A stretch of 64,000 nucleotides of DNA, taken from positions 124,001-188,000 of the forward strand of contig NZ_LQPT01000028.1 of assembly GCF_002102355.1 (NCBI RefSeq). Reading direction: 5' to 3'. The translations under genes and the position numbers were made by a program. This DNA is from Mycobacterium sherrisii (GTDB lineage: Bacteria; Actinomycetota; Actinomycetes; Mycobacteriales; Mycobacteriaceae). Positions 8,423-17,311 of the stretch are shown one piece after another. The notes beneath the pieces are model-generated. The model was given only the letters and a program-made list of their open reading frames with translations, was not told the origin of the DNA and searched no databases. Numbering within the stretch: position 1 is the first letter of the stretch; each line of letters opens with the position of its first letter.

Positions 8423-9477
8423 CAGGCACCGAAATTCTGCAGGATGCTGCAGGCTCCGCAGGTCGCACACCCGGCGCGTTGCGCGGCACCGGACATGCCG
8501 GCCGCGCGCAGCAGGGTGGCGACTGCCCGGGTGACCTTCTCGACGACTGTCGGGTCCGGAGTCGGAGCGGCGTCGACGTCGACGGCCAGTGACCCGGCTT
8601 GCGGGCGGAACGGGACGACGAAGGGGTACACCCCCATGTCGATCAGTTCGGCTGCGCCGGAAACGAGTTCGTCGGGATCTTCGCCCAGTCCGACGAGCAG
8701 GTAGGTGGAGACCTGGTTGCGGCCGAACAGACGGACGGCCGCACGCCAGGCCCCGCGATACACCTCCAGGGGTATGGCCGCTTTGCCGGGCATCCATCGC
8801 CGGCGAACCTCGTCGTCAAGCGATTCGACGTGGATGCCGATGGCGTCGGCGCCGGCGCCTCGCAGGTCGGCGAGCACCGCCAGATCGGCCGGCGGTTCAC
8901 ACTGCACCTGGATCGGCAAATCGGGGACCGCGGCTTTGACCGCGCGCACACAGCGGGCCAGGTGCCGGGCTCCGCGGTCGGCCCCGGCCGTTGTGCCCGT
9001 GGTCATCACCATCTGTGTCACACCGTCGAGTCGCACTGCCGCCTCGGCGATTTCGGCAAGTTCCGCCGGGCGTTTCACAGCCGTCGTGCTGCCGGATCGC
9101 AGCGACTCCTCGATGGTGCAGAACCGGCATCGCTGATCGGGTGCGTAACGGATACAGGTCTGCACGACGGTGGTGGCCAGCACGTTGCGTCCGTGCAGCC
9201 GGGCCAGTTTTTCGTAGGGAACTCCGTCCGCGGTGGTCAGATCGTAGAAACGGGGTCGGTTGATGGCCTGCACGTCCAGGCCGGTGTCCTCGTCGTCGAC
9301 GAGTATTCGGCTCCCGTCGAATACGAAGGGGCTGTTGGGATTCAGCGGAATGGCGGCGTTGAGTCCATCGATGACCACGTGGCCGTCGGCGCTCGGGCCG
9401 GCGCCCGCGGCGCGGCTCAGAGGAACCGCACCGCGGAAGCCACGCAGCGCAAGTTCGACTCTGGTGGATGGGACCAT
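8422..9477 (-). CDS. nitD: Radical SAM protein of Nit1C (MSMEG_0568 type)
   Basis: A 351-residue radical SAM protein. The cluster-binding cysteines are C108, C117 and C120 (CIRYAPDQRCRFC), a CX8CX2C spacing instead of the usual CX3CX2C. A second cysteine motif, CATCGAC (C337, C340, C343), ends the protein and could hold an auxiliary iron-sulfur cluster. The TIM-barrel middle includes TTGTTAG and VQCEPP. The start at 9477 is chosen because upstream codons do not resemble the family. It lies 40 bases after nitH and overlaps the following gene by four bases. Radical chemistry on a nitrogen compound is presumed, but substrate and product are unknown. Confidence 0.88.
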   Translation of the reverse strand: MVPSTRVELALRGFRGAVPLSRAAGAGPSADGHVVIDGLNAAIPLNPNSPFVFDGSRILVDDEDTGLDVQAINRPRFYDLTTADGVPYEKLARLHGRNVLATTVVQTCIRYAPDQRCRFCTIEESLRSGSTTAVKRPAELAEIAEAAVRLDGVTQMVMTTGTTAGADRGARHLARCVRAVKAAVPDLPIQVQCEPPADLAVLADLRGAGADAIGIHVESLDDEVRRRWMPGKAAIPLEVYRGAWRAAVRLFGRNQVSTYLLVGLGEDPDELVSGAAELIDMGVYPFVVPFRPQAGSLAVDVDAAPTPDPTVVEKVTRAVATLLRAAGMSGAAQRAGCATCGACSILQNFGA

Positions 9478-9517
9478 CACTGACGCTCCTAGACGTTGGT
9501 TGACGGAGTCTCGCGCG

Positions 9518-10795
9518 TCAGTGGCCCGCCGCGAGGCGCAGCACGGATTCGTGATAACTGCCGATGATGGTGGCGGCGATATGCCGGGCGTCACGGTCGA
9601 TGCCGAGAAAGCGGCCTGAGCCCCAGGTGTGCATCCAGGGTAGGCCGACGAAACTCAGCCCGGCAACGTTGGTGATCCCGCGCGTTTGCATCGGGTGGCC
9701 GCCGCCATCAAAAGCACTGGCTTCGATCCATCGATAGTCGGGGCGGTAGCCAATGGCCCACACGATGCTGGTCACACCCTCGGCCGCCAGATCCAGCTCG
9801 GTCGGCTCAAACTCGGGTCGCCACACCGGTGTATAGCGCGACGGCGGCGGGGCGTCGATCTTTTCGCGAGTGATATAGCCGTCGATATCCGCGCAGATGG
9901 AGTTGTAGACGGAGTCGGCCTGGTCGAGCGCCGCGTTGAGGGTGGCGCCGAATTTCAGCGTCGAATCCTTTCCGTCGCTGAGCAATCCGTAGAGCTTCAT
10001 GCCCTCGGCGGCGAACTGGCGCAGGTCGATGTCGCGGCCACCGCCGCGCCCGGTGACATAGTGGTTCGTCTTCTCGATCGCGGCCTTGCCGCCCGGATAC
10101 TCCTGCACCGGCTTCTCGTACAAGCCCATGTCGGCCAGCCATGACATGCAGTCGCGTCCGCGGTAGAAACGGGCGACCCTGGGCGCGTCACCCACGGACA
10201 GATGCACTTGGCGCCCCGCCAGGTGCAGGTCCTCTGCTATCTGGGCGCCCGATTGCCCGGTACCGACTACCAACACCGCACCGTCGGGTAGCTGGTCGGG
10301 GTTGCGGTACCGCGCGGAGTGGACTTGCGCTATCGCAGGAGTGAGCGACTGCGCAAACGGCGGCACAACCGGCACCGGGTATCCGCCGGTGGCAACGACG
10401 GCATGTTCGCAAGTCAGAGTTTGGACGCGGTGGGTGGTTTGCACCGCCAGCTCGAACCCGCCCTCGGGTCGGTTGGTCAGCCGCGTCACCGTCGAGTGGG
10501 CGCGCACGGGCGGCGCGAATTTCTCCAACCATCCGGCCAGCCACGCGACGACCTCGTCGCGGGTCATGAATCCGTGCGGGTCCGGTCCTTCATAGGCGTA
10601 CCCGGGCAGTTGACAGTGCCAGTTCGGTGTCACCAGTGTGAAGTTGTCCCAGCGACTGTCGGCCCACGCGTGAACCGGGGTTTGTGCCTCGAGGACTACG
10701 TGCTCGATCTCGGCGCGGCACAGGTACCAGCTGACCGAGAGACCGGCCTGGCCGCCGCCGATGATGGCGACGCGCGTGTGCTCTGGCGTTGTCAT
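9518..10795 (-). CDS. nitH: Flavin-dependent monooxygenase-like protein of Nit1C (MSMEG_0569 type)
   Basis: A 425-residue flavoprotein. It has an N-terminal FAD motif (VAIIGGGQAGLSVSWYL, residues 8-24), a second Rossmann motif for NADPH (VLVVGTGQSGAQIAEDL), and the late ATG-like motif VWAIGYRPDYRW. The layout is that of class B flavin monooxygenases, although the strict FxGxxxHxxxW signature was not identified. In the Nit1C cluster this gene is nitH. Oxygenation of an amine or cyano compound is plausible but unproven. The start overlaps the stop of nitG by four bases (ATGA), and nitD follows 40 bases downstream. Confidence 0.88.
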   Translation of the reverse strand: MTTPEHTRVAIIGGGQAGLSVSWYLCRAEIEHVVLEAQTPVHAWADSRWDNFTLVTPNWHCQLPGYAYEGPDPHGFMTRDEVVAWLAGWLEKFAPPVRAHSTVTRLTNRPEGGFELAVQTTHRVQTLTCEHAVVATGGYPVPVVPPFAQSLTPAIAQVHSARYRNPDQLPDGAVLVVGTGQSGAQIAEDLHLAGRQVHLSVGDAPRVARFYRGRDCMSWLADMGLYEKPVQEYPGGKAAIEKTNHYVTGRGGGRDIDLRQFAAEGMKLYGLLSDGKDSTLKFGATLNAALDQADSVYNSICADIDGYITREKIDAPPPSRYTPVWRPEFEPTELDLAAEGVTSIVWAIGYRPDYRWIEASAFDGGGHPMQTRGITNVAGLSFVGLPWMHTWGSGRFLGIDRDARHIAATIIGSYHESVLRLAAGH

Positions 10796-11088
10796 GACTG
10801 CTCCAATTCGGGATGCATCGCGGTGATCGTGATCACGGCGTCGAGCGGAAATTTCTTGGCGGCGTTGCGGATCCGGTCTTTGGTGTCGGCGGCCGAGGTG
10901 CAGTCGAATCCGTATTTGACGCGCACTCTATTGCTGGCCTCGGTCAGCCCGCGGCTGGACCGGTCCAGGAACTCGGCGACGGTGTAGTTGGCTCCGGTGC
11001 GCAGGTAGTCGTGCATCACCAAGCTGGGGGAGTAGCAGCGTTGCGCGCTGTCATCTGGCCAGCGCACCTCAAAGGTCATCTCAGGCAT
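10792..11088 (-). CDS. nitG: Nitrogen-starvation-response small protein (MSMEG_0570 type)
   Basis: A 98-residue cytosolic protein beginning PEMTFEVRWPDDSAQRCYSP. It matches, from memory, the small MSMEG_0570 family that always accompanies this nitrilase cluster and corresponds to NitG of proteobacterial Nit1C. It has no recognised catalytic motif. The first half (VRWPDDSAQRCYSPSLVMHD) looks like a small beta-rich scaffold and the rest is helical. It overlaps the end of the nitrilase gene by 8 bases and the start of nitH by 4, so its expression is strictly coupled to those enzymes. A role as chaperone or carrier for the pathway is only a guess. Confidence 0.82.
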   Translation of the reverse strand: MPEMTFEVRWPDDSAQRCYSPSLVMHDYLRTGANYTVAEFLDRSSRGLTEASNRVRVKYGFDCTSAADTKDRIRNAAKKFPLDAVITITAMHPELEQS

Positions 11089-11977
11089 GCGACACCTCTT
11101 GCCACTTGGCCGACTGAGTTGTCTCGGTCAGCGGACCGTACACATCGGGCCGACGGTCGCGCAGGTGGAACATTCCGGCCCGCATGGTGCGGAAGGTCGC
11201 GTCGAGGTCCACTTCGGCCACCGCCATACCGCTGTCGAGAAGTGTTGTGGCCAAGATGTTTCCACCCGGATCCACGATCTTTGCGTTGCCGACGTACCGC
11301 AGCGATCCGAAGGTGCCGCTTTGGTTGGAAGCCATCCAGAACACCTGGTTGTCCAGCGCGCGGGCCATGTCGAAAAGGTTGAACCGGTAGGTCCAGCGGT
11401 CCTCCTGAAGATTTTCGGCGGGCGCGGTGCGGGCGGCGGGCCAGGCCGACAGGTTGGCGATGATCTGCGCACCGTCAAGGGCCATGATCCGCGCGGCTTC
11501 GGGAAAGGCTTTGTCGTAGCAGATCTGCAGCCCTACCCGACCGACCGGTGTGTCGTAGACCCCGTATCGGGATCCGGCGGCGTACGACATGCTCTCGCCG
11601 AGCGGCTGATGGACTTTGCGATACACGCCGTACACGGTGCCGCCGTCGAGCACCGCAGCGGTGTTGTAGCGGGTTTCACCGTCGTCGTCCAGTTCGCAAA
11701 AGCCGATCGCCGTGACCAGGTCACCGAGGATCGCCTGCACGCGGGCGATCTCGGGGCCGTCGAGGCGAATGGCCGGAGGTAACGAGCGCTGTGTGGTGGG
11801 CACCACCGTGTCACCGTGGTTGCCCAGGGAAGGCAGATAACCGCCGATGGCGGCCTCCGGCAGGACCATGAAGTCGACATCCTTGTCGCGGGCCCGCTGG
11901 ACAAGTGAGGTGATGAGCGCGTAGTTCTGCTCGAGATCGCGGGTGAAATTGGCCGAGACGGCAGCAAGAGTCTTCAT
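11081..11977 (-). CDS. nitC: Nitrilase of the Nit1C cluster
   Basis: A 298-residue nitrilase-superfamily enzyme with an intact triad: E41 in VLPEAAIGGY, K121 in YRKVHQPLGE and C153 in LQICYDKAFPE. This branch (nitrilase 1) hydrolyses nitriles to acids and ammonia. In Pseudomonas fluorescens the orthologous cluster is needed for growth on cyanide as nitrogen source, as recalled from published work. The ATG at 11977 is chosen because homology begins at KTLAAVSANF; an upstream ATG gives an unrelated leader. It lies 37 bases after nitB. In-window comparison shows it is the active paralogue of the protein at 6142-6987. Confidence 0.92.
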   Translation of the reverse strand: MKTLAAVSANFTRDLEQNYALITSLVQRARDKDVDFMVLPEAAIGGYLPSLGNHGDTVVPTTQRSLPPAIRLDGPEIARVQAILGDLVTAIGFCELDDDGETRYNTAAVLDGGTVYGVYRKVHQPLGESMSYAAGSRYGVYDTPVGRVGLQICYDKAFPEAARIMALDGAQIIANLSAWPAARTAPAENLQEDRWTYRFNLFDMARALDNQVFWMASNQSGTFGSLRYVGNAKIVDPGGNILATTLLDSGMAVAEVDLDATFRTMRAGMFHLRDRRPDVYGPLTETTQSAKWQEVSHA

Positions 11978-12014
11978 ATGAATTTCGTTGTTTGGCGGAA
12001 TCTTTGGCTTTGAC

Positions 12015-12536
12015 TTACACCATGTAGGTGGAGTTGATGATGGCGCCTTTTCGGGAGTAGTAGATGAGTGCGTCTTGCACGTCGAGCGGATGCGCCGGGA
12101 TGACACCTTCGATTAGGTCCTCTTCGCGGCCGCCGTGCATACCGAGGCCGAACCGGCAACAGAACACGGTGCCACCCTCGCCGATGAATGTCGCCAGGGC
12201 CTCGTTGATGTTCTGCTCACCCGGGAACGCGGCGTCGCCGGTCTTCGGAAAGCCACGTGTGGCAAGGCAATTCATAGAGCCGGGGCCGTAAAAATATAGC
12301 GTCGACTCAAAGCCTTGGCGCAGAGCGCGAGTAGCCTGCAGCACCGCGATGAACGAGGCCGACGACTCGTGAGCGATGCCGTGGATCAGGGTGAAGTAGC
12401 TCTCCCCGTTCTCGGCTTGGTAGGAGGGAAAGATCTTCGTGGCGCCGTAGATGCTCGAGCCTTTCGACGTCGACGGGTGCGGGATTTCGGCCAGCGACGC
12501 TTTGATGTTTGCGGCGATGGATTCGTCAAAAGGCAT
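12015..12536 (-). CDS. nitB: NitB, MSMEG_0572/Sll0783-family nitrogen-starvation protein
   Basis: A 173-residue soluble protein, first gene of the nitrilase operon. It resembles the MSMEG_0572/Sll0783 family, whose cyanobacterial member is nitrogen-starvation induced (recalled). The fold appears related to DsrE-like sulfur-relay proteins (ATRALRQGFESTLYFYGPGS, then GEGGTVFCCRFGLGMHG), with a Cys pair at VFCCRFG. The start at 12536 is preferred over an ATG four codons upstream because GGAG lies about seven bases before it. Upstream, on the same transcript side, are a possible -10 (TACGAT) and a GlnR box. Its biochemical role is not known. Confidence 0.85.
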   Translation of the reverse strand: MPFDESIAANIKASLAEIPHPSTSKGSSIYGATKIFPSYQAENGESYFTLIHGIAHESSASFIAVLQATRALRQGFESTLYFYGPGSMNCLATRGFPKTGDAAFPGEQNINEALATFIGEGGTVFCCRFGLGMHGGREEDLIEGVIPAHPLDVQDALIYYSRKGAIINSTYMV

Positions 12537-12679
12537 GGAGTACTCCACATTTCGATGTGATCGGAAGAGTTGGCGACAGTGCCAGGGTGTCGGTGAATGC
12601 CGATCTGCCGATTACAGCCGCATACCATTACCAGATGGTTATGGCTGAATTACGCTGATGTATCGTATGCATCACTTTA

Positions 12680-12701
12680 GTAACATTGTCGAAACATTGT
12701 C
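12680..12701. promoter_or_regulatory. GlnR box upstream of the nitrilase operon
   Basis: The sequence reads GTAAC-ATTGTC-GAAAC-ATTGTC, which fits the actinobacterial GlnR consensus gTnAC-n6-GaAAC-n6 with both half sites perfect and the AC-n9-AC spacing seen in mycobacteria. A minus-strand -10 candidate TACGAT (complement of 12662-12667) lies 26 bp further toward nitB, which would put the box over the -35 region, as expected for an activator. purD starts on the other side at 12792, so it could also be affected. Confidence 0.7.
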
Positions 12702-12777
12702 AGCGTGGCGGCGGGCCGGCCGCGGCCGCGGTGACTGCCGTCACATACCTGCCGTAGGTGCCGGGAAATTGCGCGGC

Positions 12778-12783
12778 TAGTCT
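12778..12783 (+). promoter_or_regulatory. -10 hexamer of a probable leaderless purD transcript
   Basis: TAGTCT fits the mycobacterial TAnnnT -10 pattern and ends 8 bases before the GTG of purD, so the transcript probably starts at the start codon. No ribosome binding site is visible, which agrees with leaderless translation. Confidence 0.5.
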
Positions 12784-12791
12784 GACGTGTC

Positions 12792-14060
12792 GTGCGCGTT
12801 CTGGTGATCGGGTCCGGTGCCCGTGAGCATGCCTTGCTCCTGGCTCTGAGCCGGGATCCACAGGTCACGGGGTTGGTGATCGCCCCGGGCAATGCCGGCA
12901 CCGGCCGGCTCGCCGAGCAGCGCGACGTCGACATCACCTCCGGCGAAGCCGTCGTCGCACTGGCCCGCGACGTGGCCGCCGACTTGGTCGTGATCGGCCC
13001 CGAGGTGCCGTTGGTACTCGGGGTCGCCGACGCGGTGCGCTCGGCCGGCATCGTGTGCTTCGGTCCCAGCAAGGACGCGGCGCGAATCGAGGGTTCGAAG
13101 GCGTTCGCCAAAGAGGTCATGGCGGCCGCGGGGGTTCGGACCGCATCCAGCGAGATCATCGACAACCCGGGACATTTGGACGCAGCGCTAGAGCGTTTCG
13201 GCCCACCGGGCGGCGATCCGGCGTGGGTGGTCAAGGACGACTCGTTGGCCGCCGGCAAAGGCGTGGTGGTGACGCCGGATCGCGACGTCGCGCGGGCGCA
13301 CGCCGCCAGCTTGCTCGAGTCGGGTCATCCCGTCTTGCTGGAGTCGTTCCTCGACGGCCCCGAGGTTTCGCTGTTCTGCGTCGTCGACGGCGCGACGGTG
13401 GTGCCGTTGCTGCCCGCACAGGACTTCAAACGGGTGGGCGACGGCGACACCGGTCCCAACACCGGTGGCATGGGGGCCTACGCGCCACTGCCGTGGCTGC
13501 CCGATCACGTGTATCGGGATGTGGTCACCCGCATCGTGGAACCTGTTGCCGCCGAGATGGTTCGGCGTGGATCTCCATTCTCGGGTTTGCTGTACGCCGG
13601 ACTGGCCATCACCGCCAACGGGCCGGCGGTGGTCGAATTCAACTGTCGCTTCGGCGATCCCGAGACCCAAGCCGTGCTGGCCCTGCTGGACTCGCCGCTG
13701 GGCCAGTTGCTCTACGCGGCCGGTAGCGGCACGCTCGCCGACTTCGGCGAGGTGCGTTGGCGTGACGGCGCCGCCGTGACGGTTGTGCTGGCGGCCGAAA
13801 ACTATCCGGGCCGGCCGCGGGTCGGCGACGTCATCATCGGGTCCGAGGCCGAGGGGGTGCTGCACGCCGGGACGACGGTGCGCGACGACGGAGCCACCGT
13901 CTCGTCCGGGGGCCGGGTGCTCTCGGTGGTCGGCACCGGTGCCGATCTGGCTGCGGCGCGTTCGCACGCCTACCGCATTCTGGAGTCAATCCGCTTGCCG
14001 GGCAGCCATTTCCGAAGCGATATCGGATTGCTGGCCCAAGAGGGCAAGATCGAACTCTAG
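12792..14060 (+). CDS. purD: Phosphoribosylamine--glycine ligase (GAR synthetase)
   Basis: A 422-residue ATP-grasp enzyme for step two of purine synthesis, joining glycine to phosphoribosylamine. It begins [17 protein letters not shown], the PurD N-terminal signature. Further on are [20 protein letters not shown] and ATP-grasp elements [16 protein letters not shown], and the GARS signature [11 protein letters not shown] with its metal-binding residues. The GTG start has no Shine-Dalgarno sequence but a -10 hexamer just upstream. Length equals the family norm. It converges with ggtA with a 4-base overlap at the stops. It starts the run of purine genes spread through this window. Confidence 0.96.
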   Translation: MRVLVIGSGAREHALLLALSRDPQVTGLVIAPGNAGTGRLAEQRDVDITSGEAVVALARDVAADLVVIGPEVPLVLGVADAVRSAGIVCFGPSKDAARIEGSKAFAKEVMAAAGVRTASSEIIDNPGHLDAALERFGPPGGDPAWVVKDDSLAAGKGVVVTPDRDVARAHAASLLESGHPVLLESFLDGPEVSLFCVVDGATVVPLLPAQDFKRVGDGDTGPNTGGMGAYAPLPWLPDHVYRDVVTRIVEPVAAEMVRRGSPFSGLLYAGLAITANGPAVVEFNCRFGDPETQAVLALLDSPLGQLLYAAGSGTLADFGEVRWRDGAAVTVVLAAENYPGRPRVGDVIIGSEAEGVLHAGTTVRDDGATVSSGGRVLSVVGTGADLAAARSHAYRILESIRLPGSHFRSDIGLLAQEGKIEL

Positions 14061-15640
14061 AACGCCACGGCCTGACCGTCGCGACGAGGATCGCTGGCCG
14101 CCACGTATCCGCCATCGAGGCGCCAAATCGCTTGGCAGCTGCCGAAGGCGTTGTAGTCGTCGACGGTGAGCAGGTCGTGCCCGCGTCGGCGCAATTCCTC
14201 CAGCGTCGACGGCGAAAACCCTTGTTCGCAGCTGACCTGCAAACCGTCCATCCAGCGGAACCGCGGGCCGTCGCACGCTGCTTGCGGGTTCTGGCCGTGG
14301 TCGGCGATGCGCACCATCACCTGAACGTGGCCCTGGGGTTGCATTGGGCCGCCCATCACGCCGAAGCTCATCACGGGTGCACCGTCCTTGGTGACAAAAC
14401 CGGGGATGATGGTCTGGAATGGCCGCTTGTTCGGGCCGACCTGATTCGGGTGACCTTGTGCGGCAACGAAACCCGCGCCCCGGTTTTGCAGGGAAATACC
14501 GGTGCCCGGCACCACGACGCCGGATCCGAAGCCCATGTAGTTCGACTGGATCATCGACACCATCTGCCCCGAGGCGTCCGCGGCGGTGAGGTACACCGTG
14601 CCACCACCCGGGGTGCCCGCGGATGCGGTCCTGGCCCGCTCGCGGTCGATCAACCCGGCCCGTTGCTTCAGATACCCCTCCTCCAACAAGTCCTCGGGTC
14701 GGATCGACATGTGGTCGATGTCGGAGACATAGGCGTGTGCGTCGGCAAAGGCCAGCTTGAGCGCCTCGATCTGCAGATGCACACTGTCCGCGGAATCCAC
14801 TGGCAGCGAAGCCATGTCGAAGTGCTGCAAAATGCCGAGCGCGATCAACGCCACGATGCCCTGACCATTGGGCGGGATCTCGTGGACGGTGTATCCGCGG
14901 TATCCGCCGCTGATCGTGCCCACCCAGTCGGCGCGGTGAGCGGCCAGGTCACTGGCGCGCATCGCGCCGCCGGTCGCCGTTGCGTGTGCTTCGAGTTGGT
15001 TTGCCAGCTCGCCACGATAAAACGCGGCTCCGCCGGTGGTGGCGATCTTTTCCAGGGTGGCCGCATGGTCCGGGAACCGGAACCGCTCGCCCGCACGCGG
15101 CGCTCGCCCGTCGGGCAGAAACGCCTCGGCGAAGCCGGGCTGCGATTCGAACACCGGGACCTGAGCGGCCCACTGCTGCGCGATCGTCGGGGAGACCAAG
15201 AAGCCGTCACGGCCGTAGGCGATGGTCGGCTCGAAGAGTTGCTCGAACGGCAGCCTGCCGAATTTCGCGTGCAGCTCCACCCACGCCGACACCGCGCCCG
15301 GAACCGTCACCGAATTCCACCCGACCACCGGAATTGTGTTGCCGCCGAAGTACTCTGGCGTCCACGCCGCCGGGGAGCGGCCGGAGGCGTTCAAGCCATG
15401 CAGATGCTTGCCGTCCCAGACGATGGCGAAAGCGTCCGAGCCGATCCCGTTGGATACCGGCTCCACCAGGGTCAGCGCGATGGCGGTCGCGACCGCCGCG
15501 TCGGCGGCGCTGCCGCCCTGGGCGAGCATCCGAAGTCCGGCCTGGGCGGCAAGTGGCTGCGAGGTGCACACCACGTTGGCGCCCAGCACGGGCTTGCGCG
15601 GCCAGGCGTAGGGGAAGGACCAGTCGAAAGGTGCGTTCAC
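14057..15640 (-). CDS. ggtA: Gamma-glutamyltransferase family protein (Rv0773c type)
   Basis: A 527-residue Ntn-hydrolase precursor of the gamma-glutamyltranspeptidase family. The autoprocessing threonine is the one in [17 protein letters not shown] near residue 350, followed by SNYMGFGSG. The N-terminal half has [20 protein letters not shown], which contributes to substrate binding. No signal peptide is seen, so this form is cytosolic, unlike classical periplasmic GGT; it may act as a cephalosporin-acylase-like or glutamyl hydrolase. The start at 15640 gives residues [16 protein letters not shown], typical for this subgroup. It sits between purD and the exported esterase as in M. tuberculosis. 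Confidence 0.9.
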   Translation of the reverse strand: MNAPFDWSFPYAWPRKPVLGANVVCTSQPLAAQAGLRMLAQGGSAADAAVATAIALTLVEPVSNGIGSDAFAIVWDGKHLHGLNASGRSPAAWTPEYFGGNTIPVVGWNSVTVPGAVSAWVELHAKFGRLPFEQLFEPTIAYGRDGFLVSPTIAQQWAAQVPVFESQPGFAEAFLPDGRAPRAGERFRFPDHAATLEKIATTGGAAFYRGELANQLEAHATATGGAMRASDLAAHRADWVGTISGGYRGYTVHEIPPNGQGIVALIALGILQHFDMASLPVDSADSVHLQIEALKLAFADAHAYVSDIDHMSIRPEDLLEEGYLKQRAGLIDRERARTASAGTPGGGTVYLTAADASGQMVSMIQSNYMGFGSGVVVPGTGISLQNRGAGFVAAQGHPNQVGPNKRPFQTIIPGFVTKDGAPVMSFGVMGGPMQPQGHVQVMVRIADHGQNPQAACDGPRFRWMDGLQVSCEQGFSPSTLEELRRRGHDLLTVDDYNAFGSCQAIWRLDGGYVAASDPRRDGQAVAF

Positions 15641-15698
15641 GCACGCGAGCGTAGCGCTACCGCCGATTCCGGCGGGGCCGTCCCGATGCCACCGCGAC

Positions 15699-16604
15699 CT
15701 AGGCGGTCAGCAGCGGCGCCAGCCAGGTCAGCTCGGCCGGTAGCTGGGAACTCCAGAACGCGGGATTGTGGCCGCCGGGTGAGAACCCGCCCGCGGGCGG
15801 GTTGGGCAACTGCGCGATGAACTGCTTGGTCGCGTCGTAGAACGGATCACTGTCACCGCAGTCGATTCGGATCGGAATGGACGCCAAGGCAGGCATTCCG
15901 AACACCGAATTCGCCGCGAAGTCGTCGGGTCCGTCGAAAGCGCCGGGCGCCGCCGCCCCCGACGACAGCCACAGCGCCGGGCTCACCGCACAGATCGCCG
16001 CAGTGCGCGCCGCTCCCAGCTGACCGCCGAGCAACAAGGCGCCATACCCGCCCATTGACCATCCCAGAAACGCCACCCGCGAGGTGTCCAGGCGCTGGGT
16101 GTCGAGCATCGGAAGCAGCTCGCCCAGCACCATCGCCCCGGAGTCCTCTCCGGAAGCCCGCTTGTGCCAATAACTGCCGCCACCGTCGACGGCGACGACC
16201 GCGAACGGCGGCAATCCGGCGTCGACGGCCTGGGCCAGACCCTGTTCGACACCGCCGGCCATCACGGTGGCCGCGTCACTGCCCTTGCCGTGCAGCGCGA
16301 TCACCGGTCGCAGCGGCTTCGTCTGTCCCGGCGGCCGCGCGATAGCCCAGTTGGTCGAGATGCCGCCCCGGGCCGCGGACACGAACGAACCGGTCGTCAT
16401 GGTGGGGGCAGGCTCCGCCGGTGGTGCCGGCGGCTCAAGCGGTGCGGCGGGCGGGGCCATCGGCACCTGCGTGCTGGCCGTCGACACGGGAACGCTGCGA
16501 GATGTTCTGGTGTGTAACAGGTTGTCGATCACGAGCGCACCCGTTGCGCCGATGGCCGCGCTGGCACCAAGACCGAGCACGGCGCGGCGGCTGACATCAG
16601 GCAT
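15699..16604 (-). CDS. Tat-exported alpha/beta hydrolase esterase (Rv0774c type)
   Basis: A 301-residue secreted esterase. The N-terminus PDVSRRAVLGLGASAAIGA carries a twin arginine and hydrophobic core, so Tat export is expected, followed by a Pro/Ala-rich linker at about residues 40-70. The nucleophile elbow is GWSMGGYGA, and an acid candidate lies in DCGDSDPF and the His in SPGGHNPAFW. The fold resembles the esterase D / mycolyltransferase-like group that Rv0774c belongs to. The start at 16604 puts the twin arginine five to six codons in; an ATG four codons earlier is also possible. It is divergent from the TetR gene at 16690, its probable regulator. Confidence 0.85.
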   Translation of the reverse strand: MPDVSRRAVLGLGASAAIGATGALVIDNLLHTRTSRSVPVSTASTQVPMAPPAAPLEPPAPPAEPAPTMTTGSFVSAARGGISTNWAIARPPGQTKPLRPVIALHGKGSDAATVMAGGVEQGLAQAVDAGLPPFAVVAVDGGGSYWHKRASGEDSGAMVLGELLPMLDTQRLDTSRVAFLGWSMGGYGALLLGGQLGAARTAAICAVSPALWLSSGAAAPGAFDGPDDFAANSVFGMPALASIPIRIDCGDSDPFYDATKQFIAQLPNPPAGGFSPGGHNPAFWSSQLPAELTWLAPLLTA

Positions 16605-16689
16605 GCCGGCCATCATGCCATGTGGGTTCGGTCGGACGTTTGGCGGAAATGGCAATGCAGTACCACTTTGGCTGGCACGATGGCTACTC

Positions 16690-17307
16690 GTGACTGCAGC
16701 GGTTACTCCGAAAGGAGAACGTCGACGGTATGCGCTCGTCAGCGCTGCCGCCGAGCTGCTTGCCGAGGGGGGTTTCGAGGCGGTGCGACACCGTGCGGTC
16801 GCGCAGCGCGCCGGCCTGCCGCTGGCGTCCACCACCTATTACTTCTCTTCCCTTGACGACTTGATCGCCCGCGCCGTCGAGCACATCGCGATGATCGAGG
16901 TGGCCCAGCTACGCGCCCGGGTCAACGTGCTGTCTCGCCGGCGCCGCGGGCCCGAGACCACCGCCGAGGTGTTGGTCGACCTGTTGGTGGGAGACCTGTC
17001 CGACCAGACCCTCGTCGAGCAACTGATCTCGCGGTACGAACGCAACATCGCCTGCACCCGCCTGACCGCGCTGCGCGAGACGATGCGCCGCAGTCTGCGT
17101 CAGCGCGCCGACGCCGTGGCCGAGGCGATCGAGCGGTCCGGCCGGGCGGTGCGCATCGAGCTGATCTGCACGCTGATCTGCGCGGTTGACGGTTCGGTCG
17201 TCTCCGCGCTGGTCGAGGGCCGTGACCCGCGTACCGCGGCAATGGGCACCGTGATCGACATCATCGATGTGCTCGCGCCCATCGACGAACGGCCGGTGCG
17301 GATCTGA
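16690..17307 (+). CDS. TetR-family transcriptional regulator (Rv0775 type)
   Basis: A 205-residue TetR regulator. The DNA-binding segment spans AAAELLAEGGFEAVRHRAVA and AGLPLASTTYYFSSLDDL, a complete helix-turn-helix with the expected YYF after the recognition helix. The C-terminal ligand domain is all helical. A GTG at 16690 is used because it gives the length of Rv0775 and begins just before the conserved PKGERRRYALV. It is divergent from the exported esterase with an 85-bp gap, which suggests it controls that gene and itself. It converges with the DUF429 gene with only four bases between. Confidence 0.86.
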   Translation: MTAAVTPKGERRRYALVSAAAELLAEGGFEAVRHRAVAQRAGLPLASTTYYFSSLDDLIARAVEHIAMIEVAQLRARVNVLSRRRRGPETTAEVLVDLLVGDLSDQTLVEQLISRYERNIACTRLTALRETMRRSLRQRADAVAEAIERSGRAVRIELICTLICAVDGSVVSALVEGRDPRTAAMGTVIDIIDVLAPIDERPVRI

Positions 17308-17311
17308 TCGG

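Noticed and set aside
8422-8797. A longer N-terminus for the GNAT/AIR-synthase fusion
   Set aside because: These 125 codons are the shadow of the radical SAM gene; family homology starts at the ATG at 8422, which overlaps the previous stop.
14132-15820. A 562-codon open frame opposite ggtA
   Set aside because: It is the antisense shadow of a well-supported gamma-glutamyltransferase gene in GC-rich DNA and its translation resembles no family.
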